From the NCBI RefSeq assembly GCF_964340395.1, contig NC_135567.1, positions 1,600,109-1,664,108 of the forward strand: a stretch of DNA of 64,000 nt, read 5' to 3'. The position numbers and the translations under genes are program-made. Shown piece by piece: positions 15,701 to 25,619 of this stretch. The DNA comes from Glandiceps talaboti (Eukaryota > Hemichordata > Enteropneusta > Spengelidae). Below the pieces are notes generated by a model that did not search any database, was not told where the DNA came from, and saw nothing but the letters and a program-made list of their open reading frames with translations. Each line of letters starts with the position of its first letter. Positions within the stretch are counted from its first letter, which is position 1.

Positions 15701-18700
15701 AGACTAGTGTATGGTAATGTATCTTAACATAAGAATAGACTAGTGTATGGTAATGTATCTTAACATAAGAATAGACTAGTGTATGGTAATGTATCTTAAC
15801 ATAAGAATAGACTAGTGTATGGTAATGTATCTTAACATGAGAATAGACTAGTGTTTGGTAATGTATCTTAACATAAGAATAGACTAGTGTATGGTAATGT
15901 ATCTTAACATGAGAATAGACTAGTGTGTGGTAATGTATCTTTACATAAGAATAGACTAGTGTGTGGTAATGTATCTTAACATAAGAATAGACTAGTGTGT
16001 GGTAATGTATCTTAACATAAGAATAGACTAGTGTATGGTATATGTATCTTAACATAAGAATAGACTAGTGTGTGGTAATGTATCTTAACATAAGAATAGA
16101 CTAGTGTGTGGTAATGTATCTTAACATAAGAATAAACTAGTGTGTGGTAATGTATCTTAACATAAGAATAGACTAGTGTATGGTAATGTATCTTAACATG
16201 AGAATAGACTAGTCTGTGGTAATGTATCTTAACATAAGAATAGACTAGTGTATGGTAATGTATCTTAACATAAGAATAGACTAGTGTATGGTAATGTATC
16301 TTAACATATTCATAAGAATAGACTAGTGTATGGTAATGTATCTTAACATGAGAATAGACTAGTGTATGGTAATGTATCTTAACATAAGAATAGACTAGTG
16401 TATGGTAATGTATCTTAACATATTCATAAGAATAGACTAGTGTATGGTAATGTATCTTAACATGAGAATAGACTAGTGTATGGTAATGTATCTTAACATG
16501 AGAATAGACTAGTGTATGGTAATGTATCTTAACATAAGAATAGACTAGTGTATGGTAATGTATCTTAACATAAGAATAGACTAGTGTATGGTAATGTATC
16601 TTAACATAAGAATAGACTAGTGTATGGTAATGTATCTTAACATAAGAATAGACTAGTGTATGGTAATATATCTTAACATAAGAATAGACTAGTGTATGGT
16701 AATGTATCTTAACATGAGAATAGACTAGTGTGTGGTAATGTATCTTTACATAAGAATAGACTAGTGTATGGTAATGTATCTTAACATAAGAATAGACTAG
16801 TGTGTGGTAATGTATCTTTACATAAGAATACACTAGTGTATGGTAATGTATCTTAACATGAGAATAGACTAGTGTATGGTAATGTATCTTAACATAAGAA
16901 TAGACTAGTGTGTGGTAATGTATCTTAACATGAGAATAGACTAGTATATGGTAATGTATCTTAACATGAGAATAGACTAGTCTGTGGTAATGTATCTTAA
17001 CATGAGAATAGACTAGTGTATGGTAATGTATCTTAACATAAGAATAGACTAGTGTATGGTAATGTATCTTAACATAAGAATAGACTAGTGTGTGGTAATG
17101 TATCTTAACATAAGAATAGACTAGTGTATGGTAATGTATCTTAACATAAGAATAGACTAGTGTATGGTAATGTATCTTAACATAAGAATAGACTAGTGTA
17201 TGGTAATGTATCTTAACATAAGAATAGACTAGTATATGGTGATGTATCTTAACATGAGAATAGACTAGTGTGTGGTAATGTATCTTAACATAAGAATAGA
17301 CTAGTGTATGGTAATGTATCTTAACATAAGAATAGACTAGTGTATGGTAATGTATCTTAACAGGAGAATAGACTAGTGTATGGTAATGTATCTTAACATA
17401 AGAATACACTAGTATATGGTAATGTATCTTAACATGAGAATAGACTAGTATATGGTAATGTATCTTAACATGAGAATAGACTAGTATATGGTAATGTATC
17501 TTAACATGAGAATAGACTAGTGTGTGGTAATGTATCTTAACATAAGAATAGACTAGTGTATGGTAATGTATCTTAACATAAGAATAGACTAGTGTATGGT
17601 AATGTATCTTAACATAAGAATAGACTAGTATATGGTGATGTATCTTAACATGAGAATAGACTAGTGTGTGGTAATGTATCTTAACATAAGAATAGACTAG
17701 TGTATGGTAATGTATCTTAACATAAGAATAGACTAGTGTATGGTAATGTATCTTAACAGGAGAATAGACTAGTGTATGGTAATGTATCTTAACATAAGAA
17801 TAGACTAGTGTATGGTAATGTATCTTAACATAAGAATAGACTAGTGTATGGTAATGTATCTTAACATAAGAATAGACTAGTATATGGTGATGTATCTTAA
17901 CATGAGAATAGACTAGTGTGTGGTAATGTATCTTAACATAAGAATAGACTAGTGTATGGTAATGTATCTTAACATAAGAATAGACTAGTGTATGGTAATG
18001 TATCTTAACAGGAGAATAGACTAGTGTATGGTAATGTATCTTAACATAAGAATACACTAGTATATGGTAATGTATCTTAACATGAGAATAGACTAGTATA
18101 TGGTAATGTATCTTAACATGAGAATAGACTAGTATATGGTAATGTATCTTAACATGAGAATAGACTAGTGTATCCTAATTATTGTTATCTATTTAGTTTG
18201 TCACATTTGGTAATTTTCTGTTGTGCAGACACTAGGAAAATCTTCAAAATGTTGAAGGTGGGCAGTCATGAGAGAAAATAATCTGGTGCTATATCCATAT
18301 CATTGAGTCTGAAGATCTCTCATTCGATGCTTCGATAATACCAAGGATCACGGGTACTTGGTTTAGTTTAGTGTGGTTGAATCACAGGGACTGATTCGAG
18401 TGTCTGTGCCACGGATAGTCCTGGGATCGGTAGACTACATACATGCTAGATATTAGTATCATGGAAGTAGGGGTTATAGTCCTGGGATCGGTAGACTACA
18501 TACATGCTAGATATTAGTACAATGGAAGTAGGGGTTATAGTTCCATGTTATTGTTAGTACACTATGATCCATCCACAATGTAAAGTCCATGAATAAAACT
18601 CAAAATATTGTTAGTTTTATTTTTCTATAAAAAATATTAAAATATATTGTTAGCTATTTCTATTAGAACGTGAACGTTTTAATCTGTAGCTATATATATT

Positions 18701-18786
18701 TTCTGATGGTAACAGTATTTTGAATATCGATAAAATATAAAATTTGTATGCATTTACCTTGGTTTGTGTCCGTGAGTCGTCGCCAT
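6664..18786 (-). CDS. DCTN6: DCTN6 (dynactin subunit 6, p27), 5' five exons; 3' end off the window
   Basis: Dynactin subunit 6 belongs to the pointed-end complex of dynactin, the dynein activator, and folds as a left-handed beta-helix of hexapeptide repeats. Visible exons: 18758-18786, 11984-12048, 10027-10132, 9140-9216 and 6664-6711 (325 nt, 108 residues plus one base). All have AG/GT borders and compatible phases. The joined protein starts [16 protein letters not shown] and contains [42 protein letters not shown] and [11 protein letters not shown]. These line up with human DCTN6 as I remember it, including the conserved [19 protein letters not shown] start. The sixth exon (VVGRNTELSNGCII) is seen only inside the 60-bp array at the left edge, and its functional copy should lie beyond base 1. 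Exon 4 ends in a weak donor (C then GTATCC), chosen because it gives the right phase and residue count. Intron 1 is dominated by a 36-bp array, intron 2 by a 50-bp array. Confidence 0.93.
6735..8084. repeat. 99-bp tandem array in DCTN6 intron 4
   Basis: About 13-14 copies of a 99-bp unit with the landmarks CTAACACTAGGCTGACACTA, AACTGGAAGGGTTAATGTCT and CCAGTCCTATGTTAACACC. Copies differ by point changes. No exon sequence is included. Confidence 0.9.
8150..8940. repeat. Diverged dispersed-repeat DNA in DCTN6 intron 4
   Basis: Two kinds of diverged subrepeat. One carries TTTGGCTGTTGCTATGGG-like segments (8250-8500). The other carries CTGCTCAGTAGTTTT and TTTTTGACCAAAAA (8560-8935). The ORFs here are short, overlapping and unlike proteins. 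It looks like an old interspersed element, family not identified. Confidence 0.5.
9140..9216 (-). CDS. DCTN6: DCTN6 exon 4
   Basis: Encodes [13 protein letters not shown] then [12 protein letters not shown]. The acceptor TTTCTTCAG is good. The donor (C then GTATCC) is weak but gives the phase needed for exon 5. The equivalent human stretch is PMIIGTNNVFEVGC. Confidence 0.85.
9262..9465. repeat. 64-bp tandem repeat (two 32-bp halves), about 3 copies
   Basis: Alternating ATTCCAATTATACCTGGGGA and GTGCCATTTATACCTGGGGA half-units, each followed by TTAGGGT-type sequence. Intronic (DCTN6 intron 3). Confidence 0.85.
9591..9862. mobile_element. hAT-like MITE, ~272 bp
   Basis: The ends form an inverted repeat: CAGAGGTGAACAAATC on the left and GATTTGTTCACCCCTG on the right. 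The interior repeats GGTCC / GGACC motifs. The CAGGGGTG-like tip resembles hAT termini. CCATT lies next to both ends, but a clean 8-bp target duplication is not visible. No transposase ORF is present. Confidence 0.6.
10027..10132 (-). CDS. DCTN6: DCTN6 exon 3 (its 5' edge seeds a 50-bp array)
   Basis: Starts GACCAAGGACTG after the acceptor TATACTAG and encodes [19 protein letters not shown] then [15 protein letters not shown]. The donor is CC then GTAAGTCC. About 20 nt of its 5' edge, with the acceptor, is repeated about 36 times upstream (10133-11943). Confidence 0.95.
10133..11943 (-). repeat. 50-bp tandem array (~36 copies) carrying the DCTN6 exon 3 acceptor and exon edge
   Basis: The unit contains, on the minus strand, TTTATACTAG followed by GACCAAGGACTGTTATA. 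This is the acceptor and first 17 nt of exon 3, followed by intron-like sequence. The functional exon is the copy at the downstream (left) end. If an upstream copy were used as acceptor, the coding frame reaches TAG at the next unit's own splice site. Confidence 0.93.
11984..12048 (-). CDS. DCTN6: DCTN6 exon 2
   Basis: Encodes [18 protein letters not shown] then VTI. The acceptor is a TTTATTTAG tract and the donor is G followed by GTAAGTAG. The residues are close to the human DCTN6 N-terminus. Confidence 0.93.
12049..12586. other. DCTN6 intron 1 sequence without a gene
   Basis: AT-rich unique sequence with short CA and ATAC microsatellites (12303-12345 and 12420-12430). I see no exon or conserved protein here. 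Confidence 0.7.
12587..18172. repeat. 36-bp tandem array (~155 copies) in DCTN6 intron 1
   Basis: The unit is a 36-mer around ACTAGTGTATGGTAATGTAT and CTTAACATAAGAAT. Common variants are GTGT/GTAT/GTCT and CATAAG/CATGAG. A few units are shortened to 31 bp or lengthened with TATTCATAAG. Because 36 is a multiple of three, long minus-strand ORFs ([12 protein letters not shown] repeats) arise. They have no start context or homology and lie inside an intron, so I do not call a gene. A block of about 540 bp (15 units) is itself duplicated. Confidence 0.95.
18415..18540. repeat. 63-bp direct duplication
   Basis: Two adjacent copies of a segment containing ATAGTCCTGGGATCGGTAG and ACATACATGCTAGATATTAG, in DCTN6 intron 1 close to the promoter. 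Confidence 0.85.
18758..18786 (-). CDS. DCTN6: DCTN6 exon 1 (start codon)
   Basis: ATG at 18786 encodes MATTHGHKP and ends in AG followed by the donor GTAAATGC. The leftover AG joins the T of exon 2 to give Ser, matching the SVKI of the family. The start overlaps a CCATATT (YY1-like) motif on the plus strand. Confidence 0.88.
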
Positions 18787-18928
18787 ATTGTAAATTGCGC
18801 CCTCTCGACATAAAAAGAGATCGTCGAGTGATGTTCGGCTTTTTTCGGCCACTTCCGGTGATTGTTTCGTCATTAGAGATTTTCGAGTAAACTCAGAGCC
18901 AAAGGAGCGGCCGTTTTACCTCATTTGG
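18787..18928. promoter_or_regulatory. Probable bidirectional promoter of DCTN6 and antizyme
   Basis: Only about 140 bp separate the divergent start codons, so both genes must share this region plus their 5' UTRs. It is GC-richer than its surroundings and holds an ETS-type CACTTCCGGTG at about 18850-18860. A CCATATT YY1-like motif overlaps the DCTN6 start. No TATA box is convincing. The promoter role is inferred from layout. Confidence 0.6.
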
Positions 18929-19095
18929 ATGATTGATAAGTGGAAAGAGTCCACGGAGTTGATACCGATGGTGCTTATGTCACATAATACGAACAGTGTA
19001 GACCATAATTTTATAGAAAATGAAGAAGAAACGACGAAAAAATCAAGAAGTAGTCTCGAAGCAAGTCAGGGGCTTCCTTTATCCTCAACAAATCT
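18929..19095 (+). CDS. OAZ1: Antizyme exon 1 (ORF1 start)
   Basis: Encodes MIDKWKESTELIPMVLMSHN and a Ser/Glu-rich stretch ending LPLSSTN, then CT before GTAAGTATGG. The leftover CT plus G of exon 2 gives Leu. The frame is open upstream of the ATG, so the exact start is unproved. Confidence 0.75.
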
Positions 19096-22000
19096 GTAAG
19101 TATGGAAGGCTGTTGTTGGCGTTGCGTAAGCAAATTTTGCCACGCAGCCGGGTTTTTCTATGGTATTGAGTGTGACCACTTCAAATTTGAAACAAGACTG
19201 GTTTGTCCGGTTGTCTTGTCGGTACGATCCTGCTAAAAACATAGCCTGTTAATGGCGTAAACATTTGTTATTTTCGCCGGATCGTCAAATCGACACAGTT
19301 CGCCATTGTTGATGATATCTCGTTCACGTCTTTTCTGACTCAGTGAGGCGACAATTTTTTTCACGATCTAAGCGGAAATACTCCAGATTTTTCCGACGAA
19401 TTAGGCAAAATCGGTCACTTACATGCTTATAATCAGATCATTTTATTATTAAGCTCTCAATCATCGCCTAAAAAGTTACGTATGTCAAAAAAATTGTTTT
19501 GTTTATCTGTGTGTGAGGCGGTGACGGTGACTAGTGTACCCAGTACAGTAGTCAGCTGACGTTATCGTCAATATGCTAATTCTCCCAAGGCGAGGGAGTG
19601 GCCGTCCATACAGGAGTTTCATGCAATTATCTCTATCATATCAGAGAATATTGAATAAAGTCCTATCCTACTGTTAAATAACAAAGTGTGAATACGGCTT
19701 TTAAAAGGTATCAATAATTAATTAGTGCTGGAACATTTTGTTTTGAGGGAAGTTGAAATCAATATTACAACATATTGTAACTACATTTTCATTGTATTGC
19801 ATTTAAAGTGAAAACCAGATAATGTCAACAATTGGGCAATCCATGGGAAAACTTGATGATTCGATAAAACACGTTTCACACATTTTTAGTCCTGCTTGCA
19901 TACGGAGTAAGTTATCCCTTCCTTCTCCGTCCTGCAAAGAGAAAGCTGTAAAACCAGGGCTTACCAGAATTACTGGTAACTAAAGAATTAACACACACTG
20001 TGGTTAAATATTTAGCAATAAATCAATTATTTAGTCATTTTACCTCGCCATGGCTACAAAAGTCCCAGTTCAGATGACCAAAAAACCTGAAATCACAAGT
20101 TCAATCGTTATTCAATTCCTGTAATTTAAGGCTTCATGCCTCCTTATGTACGATGCCCTATTGGATGTCGCGATCAAATATGGTGACATTTATAAAGTGG
20201 GCCATTTAAAATTACAAATGGAACTGGAAAAGATCCGATTGCCTTTTTTTGTTCGGATGTTTAACCCGAATCAAATGCTACAATTCCTGTAATGTAAACG
20301 CAAATAGTAGCACCACCTTCAGATCGGAATCGCAAAGTTGGGTGGGTTTTTCTGCTTACTTACCTGCCAAAAAATCAGACATTTCCTAACGCCAGCATTA
20401 ATTACGGAACCTTCAAGCCCCAAGAAGTATTCAGGAGGTACAGCAATTCCGTCAAATCAGGAAATGTACCAATGCATACAGCATTTTGAAACGGGTAGTA
20501 CGCTGACATCTTGTCCCAGGAATCAGGAAACATTTGATCTCTGTAAAGACCATGATTCAGTGAATAATTTGGTATATTTTAGCAATGATGAGAATTTTGT
20601 GTAATGTAAAATCATGAAATTATTCTCTAGAACCCAATGTTTATGAAAATGTCTTTGTTCCCCTAATTAAACCAATTAATTCCTGCAATTTTATCGACAG
20701 TTACACACATTTACTATGTATAATTGTTATTTTTTTGCACACCTAGGGAGCCCAGTAAACACTATCTTATTACCCTTGGTCGAGGGCCTGGGTGGTATTC
20801 CTGATGTCCCTACTAATGAGATTGTAGAAACAGAACCTCAGGCAGGCCAAGATGGTTCAATGGTTGAGACACTCTTTGGTGTAAGTATATAATCTACTCT
20901 TTTCTACAATTTCTACAGGTTAAGTTTTCATTTTAAAAACCTTTCAATGTCACTATTGTAATATGTGTGGAAACATTTCTAAACATTACATTTGTAATAA
21001 CTATGTGTAGAAACTTTACTAAACATTACATTTGTAATAACTATGTGTAGAAACTTTACTAAACATTACATTTGTAATAACTATGTGTCTTTATTTGTAG
21101 GAGGATTGTCTAGATAACCTGCCTGTGACGTCATTGCGTTTCCAGCACCACCTTACAGATAAACTGTGTGTGTCTTGGGACGCTGTACTGTGGCAATGCA
21201 AACTATTGGTGGAATTACCCAAAGGTAATTTACCTGAAGGGAGTAGAGACAGTTTTGTGGCACTGCTAGAGTATGCAGAAGAAAAACTAGCCTGTACTCA
21301 TGTTATTGTCTGCTTTGACAAGGCAAGGTATGACAGAGGTAAGTTGAACTATTTATTCTAATAACACTCTTCTAATGCCACCAAATTTTGGCTATCTTTG
21401 TCCCCATCATGTTAACATGGTATGGTCATGTGACATACTTGGTAAGATCTGGTATAAATGCGTGTACCAGGGATTGCACTAGACTTTGAAATCAGTGAGT
21501 CCCAGGGACCCATCACTGCTGAAAATATGGGGTCCTATTTTACTATCATTTATTATCACTCATATCCACAATGTCTTCATAAACATTCATTCATAATAAA
21601 TCCACACATACACATCATCATATCATGTACACTATGTAAATACCTTTTATTTTGAATGCATGTGTTGTAACTTGTATGTATTCATCAGTACAATGATGCA
21701 CACTAAAATTACATACTCTCCAATACACATTCCAAGACATACTGTGTTATATATTTAAGACTTCATTCTCACAAACCAGAGCTGTTATTTCTTCCTCGAA
21801 CTAATGGACGGTGCCATAAAAGAGGCCGTGGTTTGCAACGCTAATTTAGTTATCAACTGGAGGTATAAGAATTACTTCACACATGGAAGTTCCGGTTGAC
21901 GTTTCACTATGTGATCATGGAGGCGGCCATATTTGTTTACATTCTCACTACTGTAAAAAAACCTCTTGTCAGCATCATCAGGAACTTTACAAAACAGTCT

Positions 22001-22410
22001 TACAAAACATATAAACATTCATAAAAATGCAGTACTAAAGTTGATTTGTGTTGGTCATGCGTGTAAAAGTCCAAACCCACTATTGAAAGAAATTTCTTCC
22101 CTAAAAAATGACAAATTATTGAAATGTGACAAAGTACATTTATTTGTGTTTTGAAATTGAAATTCATCTGTGTTTGTAAACCATTGTACTGACAAAGACT
22201 GAAGTGTGCAATCAAATATTTGAGGTCAAATTTTTCAAATTGTGTTTGGAACAAAAGTGAAATTGAGTACTAATTGTGTGTTTGTTATTTATTTTGACAG
22301 CTGTATTGGTACGTACATTTATGTTTCTTGGATTCCAGGCCATTCCACCAGGTCATCCTGAAATACCAAACAAACCTGACTACATGTTCCTTGCCTACAA
22401 GATAGAGTAA
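18929..22410 (+). CDS. OAZ1: Ornithine decarboxylase antizyme, four exons, +1 programmed frameshift
   Basis: Antizyme binds ornithine decarboxylase, blocks it and delivers it to the proteasome. It is translated by a polyamine-stimulated +1 frameshift. Exons: 18929-19095, 20747-20880, 21101-21338, 22301-22410. ORF1 ends ...LGRGPGWYS at TCC TGA (20799-20804), and the +1 frame continues DVPTNEIVE. ORF2 contains LPEGSRDSFVALLEYAEE, THVIVCFDKARYDRG, TFMFLGFQAIPPGHP and PDYMFLAYKIE then TAA, matching the conserved antizyme C-terminus. After the shift the product is about 215 residues (human OAZ1 about 228). All splice phases fit. The first in-frame ATG is 18929; the ATGs at 18968 and 18977 are alternatives with similar or better context. 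AATAAA lies at 22501. The paralogue number is not certain. Confidence 0.94.
19096..20746 (+). other. Antizyme intron 1, no gene found
   Basis: Unique AT-rich sequence. An 88-codon ORF at 20338-20604 has no recognisable domain. A stretch at 20486-20515 (TTTTGAAACGGGTAGTAC) recurs at 26592, so part of this intron derives from an interspersed repeat. Confidence 0.6.
20747..20880 (+). CDS. OAZ1: Antizyme exon 2 (contains the frameshift)
   Basis: Acceptor CACACCTAG and donor GGT then GTAAGTATA. The zero frame reads EPSKHYLITLGRGPGWYS then TGA. The +1 frame reads DVPTNEIVETEPQAGQDGS then MVETLFG. Confidence 0.95.
20790..20812 (+). promoter_or_regulatory. Programmed +1 ribosomal frameshift site of antizyme
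   Basis: The sequence TGG TAT TCC TGA TGT corresponds to the vertebrate TGG TGC TCC TGA TGC site. TCC at 20799-20801 is the last zero-frame codon and TGA at 20802-20804 the ORF1 stop. Skipping one base continues with GAT. The family's stimulatory elements (upstream sequence, downstream pseudoknot) were not assessed. Confidence 0.93.
20975..21085. repeat. 41-bp direct repeats in antizyme intron 2
   Basis: Two to three copies of a segment containing AAACATTACATTTGTAATAA and CTATGTGTAG just upstream of the exon 3 acceptor. The exon itself is not included. Confidence 0.8.
21101..21338 (+). CDS. OAZ1: Antizyme exon 3 (core domain)
   Basis: Begins EDCLDNLPVTSLRFQHHL and includes LPEGSRDSFVALLEYAEE and HVIVCFDKARYDR, the conserved ODC-binding core. 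Acceptor TTATTTGTAG; donor AGAG then GTAAGTTG. Confidence 0.95.
22301..22410 (+). CDS. OAZ1: Antizyme exon 4 (C-terminus)
   Basis: Encodes AVLVRTFMFLGFQAIPPGHP then EIPNKPDYMFLAYKIE and TAA. The FLGF and GHP-P-KPD patterns are typical of the family. Polyadenylation signals AATAAA follow at 22501 and about 22614. Confidence 0.95.
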
Positions 22411-23427
22411 CACAGATCTTGTCACATGATTGTCACATGTTATCTCAGTGATATATTAACATCAGAGAATTCAGGATTTTTTAGACATCTTCTGTCTTGA
22501 AATAAATGTGTATATACATCCCTTGTATAACCCATGTTGATGTCATTTTACCAAAGTCTTCTTGTTTTTATCTTGTATTAGTTATATCTATCAAAACACC
22601 ATTAGATGGGCACAATAAAAGCACCATAACAACTTTAACTGGCACAAACTGAGTTTATAAGCTTTTTAATCCATGTCAAAATACTTACAAATAACTTGGA
22701 TTAAATTATTGTAGTATAATGTTTATGTCAATGTATACCTTCTATGACATTACACTTTGTGTTCTGCTAATGTTAGAATTGTTGATTGCACAGTAGTGAG
22801 TGTCTGTATATTCAGATCATTCATAAGTTATATCGTAATACCAGGTCAGTTACTTGCAAGTGATGGTTAAGTATACATCAGTAAGTACAATATTGTGAGT
22901 AACTTTGAAATATGCAGAAAAAGTTATAGCCTAAAAACATATAAACTCAGCGTGTGCCAGTTTAAAGGGTGTATGTTAGGGGGTCTAATCCTATTCCTTC
23001 CCCTTACCCAAACCCCCTAACTTGATCACATATGTGACATATAGTGTTCACTTGTGAACCAATCAAATTTGGTGTTACTGGTATAGTGTTCACTTATGAA
23101 CCAATCAAATTTGGTGTTACTGGTTGTTCAGTGGTCTATTCCATAGGCCTATCTATAACTCCCTTTCTTGATGCAGCTAGTTACAAATCACTAAGACTCC
23201 CTAGTTTGGTTACATATAGTCACAAATCCTTTTAAACTCTCTAGTTTGGTTACAAATCTCATGTACAAGTCTTTATTTTTTTGCCCATCAGTTTGAGATA
23301 ATAGGTTAGGGTAAGTTTTTTCATTTCATTATTTTGTAGTTTTGATAAAATCACTTGATTGTCAGTTGTCAATACATGAATGTTAAAATCACATGGTTGT
23401 CTGTCAAACAAAAACTACTAATGTCCA

Positions 23428-23620
23428 CTTGATGGGAGAGTGGATGTCTTAGTTTGCATGGGAGAGTGGATGTCTTAGTTTGCATGGGAGAGTGGATGTC
23501 TTAGTTTGCATGGGAGAGTGGATGTCTTAGTTTGCATGGGAGAGTGGATGTCTTAGTTTGCATGGGAGAGTGGATGTCTTAGTTTGCATGGGAGAGTGGA
23601 TGTCTTAGTTTGCATGGGGA
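23428..23620. repeat. 26-bp tandem repeat, about 7 copies
   Basis: The unit is GGGAGAGTGGATGTCTTAGT followed by TTGCAT. Copies are essentially identical. Confidence 0.95.
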
Positions 23621-24893
23621 AAATTACCTGATGAAAGAAGAGATAAAACTTTGTTGACAGGACATTAGTGAGAGGTCAAAGTTCAGCTGATGTGTTTGTT
23701 GGTAGGTGTACTACTCCAATGATGTATCTATACATTACAGCTGTTAAAAAGACTTTAGTGTTATTTAAAAGCTTGTAGAAGTAATATTTGACAATGTGTG
23801 AGAAATGGGACATTTCCTGTAGTCCCTCCCTTATGGTATGATTTCTTGTTGGACTGCTTTTCTTCTGGTGTTATAGTGATTTTTAGAATATGAGAACCTG
23901 AGGCTAAAAATATAGACTAGCCTCATTGTCCTCTAATGTGAATCTGAATCTGATGCTGAATCTGAAACCAACTTTATACTCTAGACAAACAAACAACCAT
24001 TAAGTTGATGTGTAGACAACTAACAATCCTGTGTAGCTCATTTTTAAGTAAACATTTCACCTATTTACTGTGAAGGATTCAAATTTAGTTACCTTACTTA
24101 CCATTCTTCATAAATAAATTACAGTTGTACAAGAAGTCAATTTTGACCCAGATTGCCAATTTATCTTTGTTTTTGTCATTAAATTAATGACCATTGTTGT
24201 TGTTTCCTCCAATGATTATGGTTAAATTTGTGACCAATATCAAAACATATTGTTACTGGAGATAGGACTTAAGTCTAGCTTACCTCGTTACACAAAACAT
24301 TTCATGGTTCCTATCCCAAAATGAAGATAAAATTATTAATTACTATTTAATTAGTCATTACAATGGTTTTACTTCATTCCAAGGTCATTTCGTTTCATCA
24401 AAATATTTGAACCAAAACTAAAACTGAATTTTCTTTTTTTTTTGTGACAAAGTCTTTTCAGGATTGATAACAGAATGTTTATGTTCTTTTTTGAAAAGTT
24501 TAGTTTGTATTTGTGATGTATATAAGTTTGCAGATATTTGACAGACTTTGACTTTGATGGTTATTTTGAATGAGGAACATTTCTATACTTAGACAACTAT
24601 ACAAAGTTAGAATGTTTGAAGTGTTATACCTTGATGGCCAATCAGATGCAACGTTATACATTCATATCCTTGCTGGCCAATCAGATGAAGTATTATATAT
24701 TCATGACCTTGCTGGCCAATCAGAAGCAAATTTTGGACTGAAAAGAAGGTATACAAATTTAGGTAGTTTCTTTATCCACTAGACTTTGTCGTCCATATTT
24801 AAAAACGTGATATTTAAAAGCACAAGTTAATTCTTCACATTTTGTGAAAACACTGTAAAAGACTCAACTGTTCAAAAAACAAGCCTGCCACCA

Positions 24894-24995
24894 TGACAAA
24901 AATACCCATCTGGTTACAAAGAATACCATGCTAATTAATATTGCTGACAAAAATACCCATCTGGTTACAAAGAATACCATGCTAATTAATATTGC
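24894..24995. repeat. 51-bp tandem duplication
   Basis: Two identical adjacent copies beginning TGACAAAAATACCCATCTGG and ending CTAATTAATATTGC. Confidence 0.95.
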
Positions 24996-25371
24996 TGACA
25001 GTGAAGGAATGGATTGACAGAGTATTATTTTGTAAGTATTGACAAATGAATTATTTGTAATATTTTAGTCAGTAAACTGTCTACAGATGACTGCATTCCC
25101 TACACCTGGGAGTAAAATTGAATAAATTAGCATAACATTATCATTTTAATTGTCCTTGTTTGGAAAGTTATGTGACCCTGTTGTAGTATTTATATGAATA
25201 AAACATCAACAAACATGTCTTATTGTGTGTTGTAGGTTTTTATCTGAGCACTGAGGTAGTTCAGTTACCAACATTTGGTAAAGTTTAGTGTGAGAGGTAA
25301 AAATGAAAGAAGCAACGTCAGATAGTAGAGGATTGGATACAGTAATTTACCTTGGAGGTACAAGATACAAT

Positions 25372-25619
25372 CAATCTGATTATAATCCGATGTAGATGTC
25401 GGCTAATCGTTCATTGCTATTTTAGCTTCGTTATTTTGCCTGAATTGACCTTGGTACATGTTTACATTTTTTAGCCTGATCGCCGCCTCTACGAGGAGAG
25501 GAGGCGATCATGCTAAAAAATGTAAACATGTACCAAGAAGGTCAATTCAGGCAAAATAACGAAGCTAAAATAGCAATGAACAATTAGCCGACATCTACAT
25601 AGGATTTTAATCAGATTGA
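25372..25619. mobile_element. Foldback palindrome (~250 bp), MITE-like
   Basis: The left arm (CAATCTGATTATAATCC, GATGTAGATGTCGGCTAA) is matched in reverse complement by the right arm (TTAGCCGACATCTACATAGG, TTTTAATCAGATTG) almost to the centre. The centre is GATCGCCGCCTCT / AGAGGAGGCGATC. Flanks share a direct repeat, GGATACAGTAATTTACCTTG, at about 25335 and 25665. No coding capacity. Confidence 0.8.

Noticed and set aside
12573-18057. Minus-strand ORFs of 359-681 codons ([12 protein letters not shown] repeats)
   Set aside because: Open only because the unit is 36 bp. They lie in DCTN6 intron 1, with no homology or start context.
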